NCBI RefSeq assembly: GCF_025399895.1
Contig: NZ_JAODUA010000023.1
Span: forward strand, 29,118-93,117
DNA from: Streptomyces sp. ASQP_92
Lineage (GTDB): Bacteria; Actinomycetota; Actinomycetes; Streptomycetales; Streptomycetaceae
DNA length: 64,000 bases
Direction: 5' to 3'
Shown here piece after piece: positions 14,819 to 23,389 of the stretch (positions are counted from its first letter, which is position 1; every line of letters begins with the position of its first letter). A model generated the notes under the pieces. The model searched no databases and was not told where the DNA came from. It saw only the letters and a program-made list of their open reading frames with translations. Position numbers and translations under genes: made by a program.

Positions 14819-16187
14819 TCAGCGGCGGTCGCTGAGGAAGTCGCGGGCGCGCTCGTCGAGTTCGGTGGCGCAGCGCAGTCCGCGTGTGCGCAAGCGGGAC
14901 AGGTCGCGCCGCATGTTGCCGACGGCTTTGCGGGTGCGCGCGGACTGGACGCCGTCCATGTGGTCGATGGCCTGGCCCCAGGTGGCGCACGCCTGCTCGA
15001 TGCTGCCTTCGGCGGCCTGCATCTCGGCCTGTGCGACCAGGTCGAGGGCGACGATCCGTGCGTAGGTGCCCGGCGGCCGGCTCGATGCCGCCGCTCCGTA
15101 CATCGCGGCGGCCCGGCGCCGGTCGCCAAGGGTCTCGAAGACTTTCGCCGACCGGCTGTGGACCGTGGCGGCGGGCGGGCCCCACGATAGGGCCCAGAAC
15201 GGTACGTCGTCGCCTTTCGCTGAGTGCAGGGCGGTGCGGGCGCGCTCGACTTCCCGTACGGCTTCCTGGCGCTGGCCCGCTTTGGCGAGGGCGTGCGCGT
15301 GGGTGACCGCGAACAGTGCCTCGGTCTGGGTGTCGACCCGCCCGTGCACCTTGTCGACGGCCGAGGCCGCCAGGGCCAGGCAGTGCTCGGGCCGGTGCAG
15401 TTTCATGCCCTGCTGGGACATGGTCCTCATGACGAACGCGTCGTGGCCGGTGATCCCCGACTCGCGGGCCAGGGCGTACGACTGGAGGTAATACCTCTGC
15501 GCAAGGCCCTGCTCCCCGCCGTCGTACGCCCGCCAGCCGGCCTGGTGAACCCCAACGGCCGCGGCGGACAGCATGTGGCGGTGGTCGTCCTCGGAGCTGA
15601 ACCGGACCCGGCACAGGGTCGCAACGTCCGACATCAGGTACTGCACGAGCGCGGAGCGGCCGTGCTGCCCGCCGTGACGTTCGTCCATCACCGCGAATAT
15701 GCCGACCATGTCCCGCACCGCGGCGACATCGGCGTGCCCGACGCGGGCACCGGTACGGGCCTTGGCCGCGCGGGAGGCGATGTCGGTGACGTGTTCCAGC
15801 GGCAGGACGGCGGCCGCGACCGAGTACGCGGCGCCGGACAGGAAGCCTCGGCGGTCCAAGTCACCCCTCCAGATCGGCATCAGGGCGTCCAGCGGGTCGT
15901 CGCCAATGGACAGTCCGATGCTGTCATTCTCCCAGCCGGCCGGCGTCGGCAGGCCCAGATCTTCCGGGGGTCAGGGTCCGTCTCAGGCGGCGGGAGAGAG
16001 CGATCGTCAGGTAGCGGCTGGTCTGTCCTGAGGGCGTCACCCCGGCGATCCAATGGTCCACCGCCGACTTGTTCGTCCGCAGGGAGTCGCCTGTCTCGGC
16101 CGCGACCTGGCGGACTGACTGGGCGAGCGCCGCATAGGTCCAGCCCGACTCCGCGATGGCGTCCCGGAGCCTCGCGTTCGGTAAGCG
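14819..16187 (-). pseudogene. XRE-TPR regulator split by a frameshift
   Basis: The TPR part (353 codons from ATG 15880, ending 14819) is intact and paralogous to 2-898. The helix-turn-helix part lies immediately upstream in another frame: LPNARLRDAIAESGWTYAAL, NKSAVDHWIAGVTPSG, YLTIALSRRLRRTLTP. The TPR frame, read back from 15880, gives EDLGLPTPAGWENDSIG up to a stop at 15971. Removing one base from the C5 run (G5 on the plus strand, 15966-15970) joins TLTP to EDLGLP and restores the usual full-length protein of about 450 residues. The upstream part also lacks a nearby in-frame start. The isolated downstream frame begins with an RRGFLSG segment that mimics a Tat signal, which could mislead annotation. 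Confidence 0.75.
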
Positions 16188-16211
16188 CCCGGAACGCTGA
16201 AGTGTTCCGGG
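16188..16211. repeat. 8-bp-arm inverted repeat near the regulator's 5' end
   Basis: CCCGGAAC (16188-16195) and GTTCCGGG (16204-16211), separated by eight bases, sit just upstream of the helix-turn-helix coding segment of the broken XRE gene. This could be an operator or a short hairpin in the leader. Confidence 0.45.
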
Positions 16212-16272
16212 CGATAGCGGCTGCGCCCCTGGCCCGTGCTGTCCCCGAAGCCCATGACCGCGCGGTGGCGGC

Positions 16273-16488
16273 TCACTCCTTCGAGGGGTACGCGGCCGGG
16301 GACGTACGGCGCAACCGGGCCCGGCTTGAGACCCTGAGGCTGGGGCTCGCAGCATCGGCGGATGAATGCGCAGCGCCCTGAAGGCGCCCCATTAGGTGTG
16401 TGAGCAGCGGGATTTCGCGACTGTCGGCCACGTGTACGACACCGTCTGTATGCTCACGCCACGAGACCGTATCGGGCCGGACCACCAC
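16273..16488 (-). CDS. possible small protein of unknown function
   Basis: A 71-codon frame from GTG 16488 (or GTG 16485) has natural composition: VVRPDTVSWREHTDGVVHVA, REIPLLTHLMGRLQGAAHSS. A weak AGGA lies about 11 bases upstream. It runs towards the broken XRE gene in the same orientation and stops about 60 bases before its palindrome. No family recognised; it could also be the end of a longer lost gene. Confidence 0.35.
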   Translation of the reverse strand: MVVRPDTVSWREHTDGVVHVADSREIPLLTHLMGRLQGAAHSSADAASPSLRVSSRARLRRTSPAAYPSKE

Positions 16489-16766
16489 ACCGTGATGGAG
16501 TCCTACCGTGCAACTCCGCTGCGCGCTTCTTGAGTTGCCGCCGGAGAACGCGCCGGGCTCCCCGCGCGCCGGTCCCGCTAGCCGTTTTCGGGGAGGCAGC
16601 TTGCCTTCTTCTCCTGAAGCAGGGGCATCAGGCCGGTCCCGGCGTCTACAGCTGCTGTAGGTGGGCGCTGGCCCGGGGGCTCTGGGGCCGCCCGCTCGCC
16701 CAGTCGTAAGGTGACGGCGCGCCACGCGTGTTGGTGGCGCGACATGGAGGAAGGGGAAGCCATTCA

Positions 16767-17393
16767 ATGAGGACGATCGTGCCGCTCGTCGCACTGTGGG
16801 CGGTCACGGCCGCGGTCACCCGGTGGTGCTGGAAGACATGGCGCCGAGGCAATGACTCTCTGTGGGCCGCCCGATGGGGCTCGATGGGCTGGACCCTGCT
16901 GATCGGTGACCTCGCGGTCATGACGACGCTCGCCGCCCTGAACGTCGTACATCTAGTGACCGAGACCGTTAGTGTGGTCCTGCTCCTGGCGGCCGCCGGG
17001 TGCGCGGTGGCCAAACCCGTAGCCACCCGACGGGCCGACACCTCCACCCGATCCCTGCGCAGCGGACTCGGTCTCCCCGTTGCCCGCCCCTTGTGGCGCC
17101 CGATGACCGTGGGCGCCTGGTGGCTGGCTGGCGGCACCGTGTCCATGGCAGCGTGGCTGGTCAGCGATGCGTTCCATTCCGGCCACGACGCTCCCCACCC
17201 TGCATTTGACGCACCGGGTGGATCGCCGCTACCTCAAGGCTTCATGGCCGCCGGAGTCGTCCTGACCTTCCTCGCTCTGGCACACTGCGCCATCCAGGAG
17301 GAACGGATCCGCCGCGAGCAGCGGCGCGTACGCGCCGCCGAACAGCACTACCTCACTCACAATCCGACCTCAGAAGCCGATCACCCCAACTAG
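16767..17393 (+). CDS. multi-pass membrane protein of unknown function
   Basis: A 208-residue protein from ATG 16767, preceded by GGAAGGGGAAG. At least four hydrophobic segments are visible: TIVPLVALWAVTAAV, WTLLIGDLAVMTTLAAL continuing into SVVLLLAAAGCAVA, WWLAGGTVSMAAWLV and GFMAAGVVLTFLALA. The C-terminal 35 residues are cytosolic-type and basic (EERIRREQRRVRAAEQ). No family recognised. It is convergent with the LuxR-type operon. Confidence 0.7.
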   Translation: MRTIVPLVALWAVTAAVTRWCWKTWRRGNDSLWAARWGSMGWTLLIGDLAVMTTLAALNVVHLVTETVSVVLLLAAAGCAVAKPVATRRADTSTRSLRSGLGLPVARPLWRPMTVGAWWLAGGTVSMAAWLVSDAFHSGHDAPHPAFDAPGGSPLPQGFMAAGVVLTFLALAHCAIQEERIRREQRRVRAAEQHYLTHNPTSEADHPN

Positions 17394-17504
17394 CGTTGGC
17401 CTTCCGCGTGCCGTCCTCGGCGCGGGCCTTGGGGGCTTTGGGGCCTGGTGCCGCCACGGTGGTCAGGCCGTCGCGCCAGGGTCGCTACGCATCGTCGAGG
17501 ACTG

Positions 17505-18107
17505 TCAGGCTGATCCCCATCCGGCTTCTTCTGCCAGGGCGGGCCAGGCCAGGTACACGGTATGGCCGGGGGTCAGCGGGGTCGTCGCCGGTCGTTCGGG
17601 ATCCAGGACGCCGCAGAGTCGACCGCGTAGGTTGGTTCGGATCCTCTCTGCCTCCCATGTGCCGATCTCCCTCGCGAAATCCTTGAAGGTCTGTCCGCAC
17701 GCCATAGACCACAGCAGAGCCATGCCCTCGTCCGGGAGGCGGCCGGGGTGGTGGGGTCGTGGGTGGTCTACCAGGCGGTGGCGCAGCGCGAGAGCGACAA
17801 GGCCGGCGCGGGTGGTCCGATGGCCGACCCGTTTGATCAGTTTGCGGACGCACCACGACACTTGGTCGGGACTGACGGCGAGTGCTTCTGCGATGGCCCT
17901 GTCCGTGCTGCCGATGAGGAGGAGTTGTAGGACCTCTCGTTCTGGCGTGCCGAGGTCCGCGAGCCCTGCGGGGCACGTGTCGTCGAGGACTCCGGGGGGC
18001 TTCGCCCGGCAGAGGCGTGCGTGGTCGTAGTGATCAGAGGCGCCGGCAGGTCCGCCGTGGGGTGTCTCCGCACGGGTGGGAGCTGTACGGGCTGTCTGTC
18101 TGCTCAC
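17505..18107 (-). CDS. LuxR/GerE-type helix-turn-helix regulator
   Basis: A 200-residue protein whose ATG 18107 overlaps the previous stop (ATGA). Residues about 50-115 form the GerE-type tetrahelical DNA-binding unit: LGTPEREVLQLLLIGSTDRA then IAEALAVSPDQVSW and KLIKRVGHRTTRAGLVALAL. No receiver or ligand-binding domain precedes it; the roughly 45 N-terminal residues are Ala/Thr-rich and a novel C-terminal tail of about 80 residues follows. It is the last gene of a three-gene minus-strand operon that diverges from the GntR gene. Confidence 0.75.
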   Translation of the reverse strand: MSRQTARTAPTRAETPHGGPAGASDHYDHARLCRAKPPGVLDDTCPAGLADLGTPEREVLQLLLIGSTDRAIAEALAVSPDQVSWCVRKLIKRVGHRTTRAGLVALALRHRLVDHPRPHHPGRLPDEGMALLWSMACGQTFKDFAREIGTWEAERIRTNLRGRLCGVLDPERPATTPLTPGHTVYLAWPALAEEAGWGSA

Positions 18108-18583
18108 GCCGAGCCTTGCGGCAACGGTTGGTTCGCTGGTGTCGGTCTTGCTCTTACCACCGGTTGCGCTGGCCGCTTGTCTGCCGGGTGCTCGGTAGTC
18201 AGGCGGAGGAGGGTGCGGCAGTGGCGTGCGAGGTCGCGTACAGCGTCGTGAGCGAGTTCCGGGTCTCCGGGCAGGGCGGCCGTGGCCTTGTCCTGGATGA
18301 ACAGGAGGGCGAGTGCGAGTAGTTCAGCGGATGGGTTGCCCTCGCGGAGTTCGACACTGATGCGTTCGGCCATGGTGGAGGCCAGGGGGCGCAGGTACGC
18401 GCGCAGGCGTTTGTGCCGGCGAGCACTCGTTTCCGGCGACGGGACAGCGGAGCAGCGATCGAGGATGGTGTCGATCGTCTCGGTGATGTCGTCGGTGTCC
18501 AGCGGCGTCGGTGTCCCGGGCGTGAGGCCGCCAGTGGGGCAGTGGAGCTGTGGGGTGTGCGCGGGAGAGATGGAGAGTGTCAC
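18104..18583 (-). CDS. hypothetical protein (DUF6415-like)
   Basis: A 159-residue, largely helical protein overlapping its neighbours on both sides by ATGA. The segment DITETIDTILDRC ... RLRAYLRPLASTMAERISVEL and the following AELLALALLFIQDKATAALP resemble small Streptomyces proteins classed as DUF6415; this identification is from memory and moderate. No catalytic motif is visible. It is co-translated with the LuxR-type regulator. Confidence 0.6.
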   Translation of the reverse strand: MTLSISPAHTPQLHCPTGGLTPGTPTPLDTDDITETIDTILDRCSAVPSPETSARRHKRLRAYLRPLASTMAERISVELREGNPSAELLALALLFIQDKATAALPGDPELAHDAVRDLARHCRTLLRLTTEHPADKRPAQPVVRARPTPANQPLPQGSA

Positions 18584-18831
18584 GGCTCCCTCTGGTCGAG
18601 CTCGACCCAGAAGACCGACTTCTTGTCTGCGGTCAGGTCGTGTCCGAAGCGGACATTAGTGCTGGTGAGGGTGGCGAGGAGTCTGGTGTGGGCTGTCTCG
18701 CTCAGGTCGTCGGGCACGTCGGCCTCTATGCGGATCAGATCGGGCGTCTCATCAGTGCGGGGGGTCGTACCGAGCTCGGATTTCAGCATCGAAGCGAGCG
18801 CTGTGGCCGCGGCACTCCCCGACGACTTCAC
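18580..18831 (-). CDS. small hypothetical protein, first gene of the LuxR operon
   Basis: An 83-residue protein starting at ATG 18831 about 40 bases downstream of the ATGCATTAG repeats. It has a helical N-terminus (ATALASMLKSELG) and a two-strand end (NVRFGHDLTADKKSVFWVEL). No family recognised. Its stop overlaps the next start, so the three genes form one translationally coupled unit. Confidence 0.6.
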   Translation of the reverse strand: MKSSGSAAATALASMLKSELGTTPRTDETPDLIRIEADVPDDLSETAHTRLLATLTSTNVRFGHDLTADKKSVFWVELDQREP

Positions 18832-18871
18832 AAGTCCCCCCGCACACCATCGATTACCTAACGTAGTGCTG

Positions 18872-18904
18872 ATGCATTAGTTTGTTCCTAATGCATTAGC
18901 TTGT
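18872..18904. promoter_or_regulatory. probable GntR operator in the divergent promoter
   Basis: Two direct copies, ATGCATTAGTTTGT (18872) and ATGCATTAGCTTGT (18891), start 19 bases apart; the second is embedded in a perfect 12-bp palindrome CTAATGCATTAG (18888-18899). This AT-rich island is exceptional in this GC-rich DNA and lies between the GntR start (18963) and the divergent operon start (18831), so it probably controls both. Confidence 0.65.
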
Positions 18905-18962
18905 CAATGGAGGCCAGCAGCCGTCCCACCACTGTCGTTACGAGCACTACGGAGATCCCCGG

Positions 18963-19733
18963 ATGGTCCCCGACGAGCCGCCGCCCTATCTGAAGGTCGC
19001 CGACGATCTGCGCCGCAGGCTGGCAGCCGGGGAATGGGCCGTCGGCGACAAGCTGCCTTCCCGGGCCCAGCTCGCCGCCTACTACAAAGTCGGCCCTAAC
19101 GTCCTCCAGAAGGCGCAGGAGCGCCTGATCGTCGAAGGGCTGCTTGAAGGGCGCTCGGGTTCTGGCACCTATGTGCGGGCGCCCCGGGAGCGGCGGCGCC
19201 TGGTGCGCTCACGCCACCGGGAGCAGCGTGGGATCAGTCCGTTCAAGGCCGACATGGCCGAGCTAGGCGTCAACGGCAGTTGGGATGCCCACTCAAAGGC
19301 CCGCACGCCCGCCCCGGACGGCATCGCGCAGCGGCTCGGCATCGCCCCGGGGGACCTTTGCGTACGCACCGCTTACGAGTTCCTCGGCGACGGCCAGCCG
19401 GTGCAGACCTCTGTCAGCTGGGAGCCCATGGCGATCACTGGTGATACGCCGGTGTTGCTACCGGAGATGGGGCCGATGGCCGGCAAGGGGGTGGTCGAGC
19501 GGATGCAGTCCATCGGGATCAGCGTCGATGAAGCAGTCGAGGTTCCCCGGCCCGCCCGTGCCACTCAGGCGCAGGCCAACCTGCTCGGCATCAGCCTCGG
19601 CGACCTCGTCCTGGTCATCGAGCGCACCTTCTACGACTCCGACGGCCGCCCCGTGGAAACCGCCGACATCGTTGTTCCCGATGTCCGGTGGGAAGTCGCC
19701 TACGAGTACGGCGTCCGGCCCCGTACCGAGTAG
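18963..19733 (+). CDS. GntR-family regulator with UTRA domain (HutC type)
   Basis: A 256-residue protein from ATG 18963 with a GGAG eight bases upstream. The N-terminal GntR winged helix is complete: PYLKVADDLRRRLAAGEWAV, LPSRAQLAAYYKVG, RLIVEGLLEGRSGSGTYV. After a basic linker, a UTRA effector domain spans about residues 110-250, with VRTAYEFLGDGQPVQTSVSW and VIERTFYDSDGRPVETADIV. UTRA domains bind small metabolites and release the operator. The ATGCATTAG repeats directly upstream are its likely sites, implying autoregulation and control of the divergent LuxR operon. Confidence 0.9.
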   Translation: MVPDEPPPYLKVADDLRRRLAAGEWAVGDKLPSRAQLAAYYKVGPNVLQKAQERLIVEGLLEGRSGSGTYVRAPRERRRLVRSRHREQRGISPFKADMAELGVNGSWDAHSKARTPAPDGIAQRLGIAPGDLCVRTAYEFLGDGQPVQTSVSWEPMAITGDTPVLLPEMGPMAGKGVVERMQSIGISVDEAVEVPRPARATQAQANLLGISLGDLVLVIERTFYDSDGRPVETADIVVPDVRWEVAYEYGVRPRTE

Positions 19734-19893
19734 TTCCGCTCAAAGGGCGTCGTCGGCTTCGGGGCCTGCGCGAAATGACAGGCACCCCTGTAAGCGGCTC
19801 CTGCCGCGAGGTGGCGCAATCAGGCAGCCGACTGGCGGCCCGAGCCCAGGGATCGGTGGAAGCGCCTGCCCGTGGGCCCTGCAACCATCCGTG

Positions 19894-20463
19894 CTATTGC
19901 CGGGCGAGTCCGGCCGGGTCGATCTCGAAGAGGAACGGGGCCTCGATCCGGGTGGCGGTCCCGGGGAGCGCGATAACGGTTTCCGTATACCGGCCGCTGT
20001 CCAGTTCACTGACGATCAGGCGGGGTGCCGGGTCGAATTCCAGGCGCCAGTAGTGCGGGATCGCGGCCTCCGCGTACAGCAGGGGCTTGAGCTTGCGGTC
20101 CATCGTCTTGTTGCCGGGTGAGACCAGTTCGATGACCAGTTGGACCGCGTCGGCGTCGATACTGACCTGGTCCTCTGCGGTCGCGCCCGCGTCGGCGATG
20201 ACGATGTCCGGCACGACCAGCCCGGAGGGCAGCGTGACGTTGATGGCTTCGAGTACCTCGACCGGGGCCGCAGCGGCCCGTACCGCGGCGTCGAGGGCGA
20301 CATGGAGCCGGAAGCTGGCGCGCTGGTGCCGCAGCCCGGGGGCGGGAGACATCACGAGTGACTCCCCGAGCAGTTCGTAGCGCACGGTCCGGTCTTCGGG
20401 CAGGGCCAGGACGTCGGTGACGGTCCAGGGCCCGTTGTGGTGCGTGAAGCTGGCAACGCTCAT
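19894..20463 (-). CDS. Uma2-family (DUF820) putative restriction endonuclease
   Basis: A 189-residue protein from ATG 20463 with GGAGGTGGAAGGA directly upstream. It shows the PD-(D/E)XK-like Uma2 fold: YELLGESLVMSPAPGLRHQR, VVPDIVIADAG, VQLVIELVSPGNKTMDRKLK (acidic and Lys residues of the nuclease core) and YAEAAIPHYWRLE. Uma2 proteins are widespread and multi-copy in Streptomyces; nuclease activity is predicted from the fold, and the biological role is unsettled. A RAMA-like gene lies 99 bases upstream in the same orientation. Confidence 0.85.
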   Translation of the reverse strand: MSVASFTHHNGPWTVTDVLALPEDRTVRYELLGESLVMSPAPGLRHQRASFRLHVALDAAVRAAAAPVEVLEAINVTLPSGLVVPDIVIADAGATAEDQVSIDADAVQLVIELVSPGNKTMDRKLKPLLYAEAAIPHYWRLEFDPAPRLIVSELDSGRYTETVIALPGTATRIEAPFLFEIDPAGLARQ

Positions 20464-20562
20464 TCCTTCCACCTCCTCATCGCGTGGCACTGCCCAGTGT
20501 GGCCTGCCAGGCGGCTGGCGTCTTGGGGCAATTCCACGGTCCACCGGGTGGCGGTGTCCGGT

Positions 20563-20979
20563 TCAGCCGCCGTGGCGGCCCTGGGCCAGGTCGCGTCGCA
20601 GGTCGTCCAGGGTACGGCCGTCCGGCAACTGCCACAGGGTCCAGCCGTTGATGACGTTGCCGGTGATGGCCTCGGCGGCCTTGGACGGGGAGGGGAAGAC
20701 GGCGGCCTGGCCATCGACGATGAGTTGGCCGTCGCTCGTGACCACGGCGCGCCCCTGGCGGCCTGCCCGTCGCTGATGGAACGCGAGGATGGTGCCCTCG
20801 GCGAGCAGCCCCGCCTTCATGAGCTCGGCGAGCGGTCCATGGGGGGCCGCGGGCGCGGCAGGAGAGCTGTTGCGATCCCCTCCGCCCAGGGAGAGCGTGA
20901 CGTGGACGGTGTCGTCGCCGCCGGCCTTGACGAGGTGAGCGAGCACGGCGGGATCGAAGTGGATGCTGAGTGTGGGCAT
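20563..20979 (-). CDS. RAMA-like domain protein
   Basis: A 138-residue protein from ATG 20979. The C-terminal 80 residues resemble the RAMA domain (restriction enzyme adenine methylase associated): LMKAGLLAEGTILAFHQRR, AVVTSDGQLIVDGQ, FPSPSKAAEAITGNVINGW, LWQLPDGRTLDDLR. RAMA domains are thought to recognise DNA or accompany restriction-modification enzymes. The N-terminus (LSIHFDPAVLAHLVKAGGDD) is a short extra module. Being next to a putative nuclease raises the possibility of a small DNA-targeting pair. Confidence 0.65.
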   Translation of the reverse strand: MPTLSIHFDPAVLAHLVKAGGDDTVHVTLSLGGGDRNSSPAAPAAPHGPLAELMKAGLLAEGTILAFHQRRAGRQGRAVVTSDGQLIVDGQAAVFPSPSKAAEAITGNVINGWTLWQLPDGRTLDDLRRDLAQGRHGG

Positions 20980-21277
20980 GTGCGGCCTTCCGGGTCGGTG
21001 CGGAGCCGGCGGCCGGCCCCTTCCTCCTGCTGTTCGCTTCTGACACCAGGTACTGAGAGCTTATATCTGCTTCCATGGCCAGTGGTAGAGCAGTGCTCAT
21101 GGGGCCGCAGATCAAGAGCATGTAGCGGCGCACAACCCCCTATCTCCCGCTGCCCAGCCTAGCCCTGGTGTGGATCGTGATGCAGAGCGAGACCTCCGGG
21201 CAGGAATATCGCAGCCGTGATGTAAGTTCTTCTTAACTACTGAGCTTCGAAGATGTTTCGAGTGGTTGGGGGACTTG
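20980..21277. other. intergenic region, divergent promoters expected
   Basis: About 300 bases between the divergent RAMA-like and zeta-like genes. No convincing gene, terminator or long repeat was seen; an AT-richer patch around 21220-21260 may hold the promoter for the rightward kinase-like gene. Confidence 0.4.
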
Positions 21278-23173
21278 GTGAGAGACAGTGATGTCGTGCC
21301 GGTGGTGCTCGGCGACGACGAGCACCAGGACATCCTGAACAACCTGATCCTGCCCGAGTGGACGCGCGGCGCGGTCCGCCAGGAGCAGCCGGTCCTGATC
21401 GTTGTCGCCGGACCTCCGGGCAGCAACAAGACGGGCGTCGCGGACGTGATCCACGCCGTACTTGGCCGGCGTGGCGGCGCGGTACGGATCGGCTCCGACC
21501 TCTACAAGCACCGCCACCCCCGCTACACGGCGCTGGTCGTGGAGGACGACCGGACTGCGGGGATCCGGGTGCGGCCCGACACCCGCCGGTGGCAGGCCGA
21601 GGTCGAGGAGTACGTACGGCGCCATCGGTTCGACGCCGTGGTGGAGAGCGCCGCGGCCGATCCCGACCAGTTCCGTGCCGACGCGCTCGCCTACCGGGCA
21701 TCCGGGTACCGGATCGAGGTCGTGGCCGTCACCGCGGCCGAGGCCCTGACCCAGCTGCGAGCGGTCAGCCGCTACCTGAGGGAGCGCCGCCATGTGTCGT
21801 GGGAGAACCACGACGACTGCGCCCGCGGGCTGCTGGAGACCCTCGCCATCATCGAGTCCGAGCAACTCGTCGACCAGGTCACCGTGGTGCGGCCCGGCAT
21901 CGACTTCGTGTACCGCAGCGAGGTGGTCAGCGGAGCGTGGTTGGGAGAGCCCGCCGCCGCGGTGAGGGTCGTGCAGACCGAGCGCTGGCGGCCGTGGTCG
22001 GCCCGGCAGACAGCCGCGTTCAGCACGGAGCTGTACGAGACCCAGGAGCAGGTCCACCAACCGCAGGTGACGCGGGATCAGCGCCTGGTGGTGGCCGGGC
22101 CGATCGAGCGGGCTCGCGCGCTGGCCGAACCGGTCCGCAGGATCGCCCAGGTCCGCCCCGATGCCCCCGGGGTCCACTACCACCAGTTGTCGCGGGGCGA
22201 ACACCAGTGGCTCTACGACGAGTTGATCGCGCCGTCATATCTGGACGGCGTCACCGCCCAGGAGGAGCCGGTGGCGGTGATCGTGGTCGGCGAGCCCGGC
22301 GCGGAGGTGAGCCGGACCGCCAACCTCGTGCAGCGTGCGATGGGTAGCCGGGCCCCGGTCCGTTTGGTCTACCAGGATTTCGAGGCGTTTCACCCGGACT
22401 CCGAGCAGGTGTGTTCCGAGCATCCGCTCAGCGACGGGGCAGAGATCCGTGCCGATGTCGAGGCGTGGATGGCGAGGATCGCCACGGCTCTCCGAGGCCT
22501 GCGTGCTCATGTGATCGTGGAGAGCTTCCCGGGCAGCGTCCAGGAAGTGCTCGGTGAGGCCGAGTTGTACGGCTCGGCCGGTTTCCGGGTTGACCTGGTC
22601 CTGCTCGGCGCGCGTGCAGCCGACAGTCGCCAGGCCACCGCCCGCATCCACGCCCGGCTGCAACAGCGAGGGGTCCCGAGCCGCTACACCTCGCGGACTC
22701 GCCACGACCAGGTCCGTCACACGGTCGCTCAGCTCGCACGGATCGCCGAGACTCACCCCGCCATTGCCTCCGTGCTCGTCCTCGGGCCGGACGGCGACGC
22801 TGTCCACCGCAACGAGCGGACCGCCCGTGGAGGACTGACCAGGCCGATCCGCGCGGCAGCGGCGCTGGGCGGGGCGCGGGTGAAGCCCTACACCCTGACG
22901 GAGGCGAACCGCTTCCTCACTACCCACCGCGCCCTGCGGGCCGCGCTCCCGCAGCATCGGGACGACCTCCACCGCACCCTCGCACTCGCCCACCCGCTGA
23001 TGCCCGCCGCACTTCGCCCGCCCTCCCTCCCCTGCCCGGCGCGGCCGCTCTATCTGCCCGTGCCGCTGCCGGGGCCGCTGTGGGGAAGGGACGCCGAGCC
23101 ACCGAGTCATGGCATGCGCGGCGAGCACGAGCGCTCCCGGCATTCCGGCGCGTGTGAGAGGGCCGGCACGTGA
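21278..23173 (+). CDS. zeta-toxin-like protein with two tandem kinase-like domains
   Basis: GTG 21278 has GGGGGA upstream; TTG 21266 is an in-frame alternative. The product is about 631 residues. Domain 1 (about 25-230) has a good P-loop LIVVAGPPGSNKTG (residues 45-52 core), then a zeta-like pattern with VRIGSDLYKHRHPRY and DAVVESAAADPDQF. Domain 2 (about 315-560) repeats the architecture but its P-loop is degraded to VVGEPGAEVSRT, the Lys being replaced; it keeps a VYQDFEAFHPD acidic segment and HVIVESFPGSVQEV. Zeta toxins phosphorylate UDP-N-acetylglucosamine. No epsilon-type antitoxin gene is adjacent. The C-terminal 60 residues are low-complexity and Pro-rich. Confidence 0.7.
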   Translation: MRDSDVVPVVLGDDEHQDILNNLILPEWTRGAVRQEQPVLIVVAGPPGSNKTGVADVIHAVLGRRGGAVRIGSDLYKHRHPRYTALVVEDDRTAGIRVRPDTRRWQAEVEEYVRRHRFDAVVESAAADPDQFRADALAYRASGYRIEVVAVTAAEALTQLRAVSRYLRERRHVSWENHDDCARGLLETLAIIESEQLVDQVTVVRPGIDFVYRSEVVSGAWLGEPAAAVRVVQTERWRPWSARQTAAFSTELYETQEQVHQPQVTRDQRLVVAGPIERARALAEPVRRIAQVRPDAPGVHYHQLSRGEHQWLYDELIAPSYLDGVTAQEEPVAVIVVGEPGAEVSRTANLVQRAMGSRAPVRLVYQDFEAFHPDSEQVCSEHPLSDGAEIRADVEAWMARIATALRGLRAHVIVESFPGSVQEVLGEAELYGSAGFRVDLVLLGARAADSRQATARIHARLQQRGVPSRYTSRTRHDQVRHTVAQLARIAETHPAIASVLVLGPDGDAVHRNERTARGGLTRPIRAAAALGGARVKPYTLTEANRFLTTHRALRAALPQHRDDLHRTLALAHPLMPAALRPPSLPCPARPLYLPVPLPGPLWGRDAEPPSHGMRGEHERSRHSGACERAGT

Positions 23174-23389
23174 CCTACCGGGTGCCCCTGCGCCTTCGCC
23201 CTTCCGGCGGGCCCGCGGTGGCCGGCACCTGGGAGCCCCCGGGCATCACGCAACTAAGTCCTCGGCCAGGCCGGCTCCTTCGGCGGTCACCCCACCGTGA
23301 TCATCACGTTGGCCGAACGGCCTGACGACGGCCGGGAGCTGGTCTTGAACACCCGGACGAAACAGGACGGTCTCCAGCGGTGGCTCCAC
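23174..23389. other. short spacer between convergent genes, possible fragment
   Basis: From GTG 23297 the plus strand reads VIITLAERPDDGRELVLNTR, which looks natural, but the frame soon runs antisense through the minus-strand gene. It may be a fragment of a lost gene; no family could be named. Confidence 0.25.

Noticed and set aside
22235..23143. Minus-strand frame opposite the zeta-like gene
   Set aside because: Antisense shadow; the plus strand carries a P-loop and duplicated domains.
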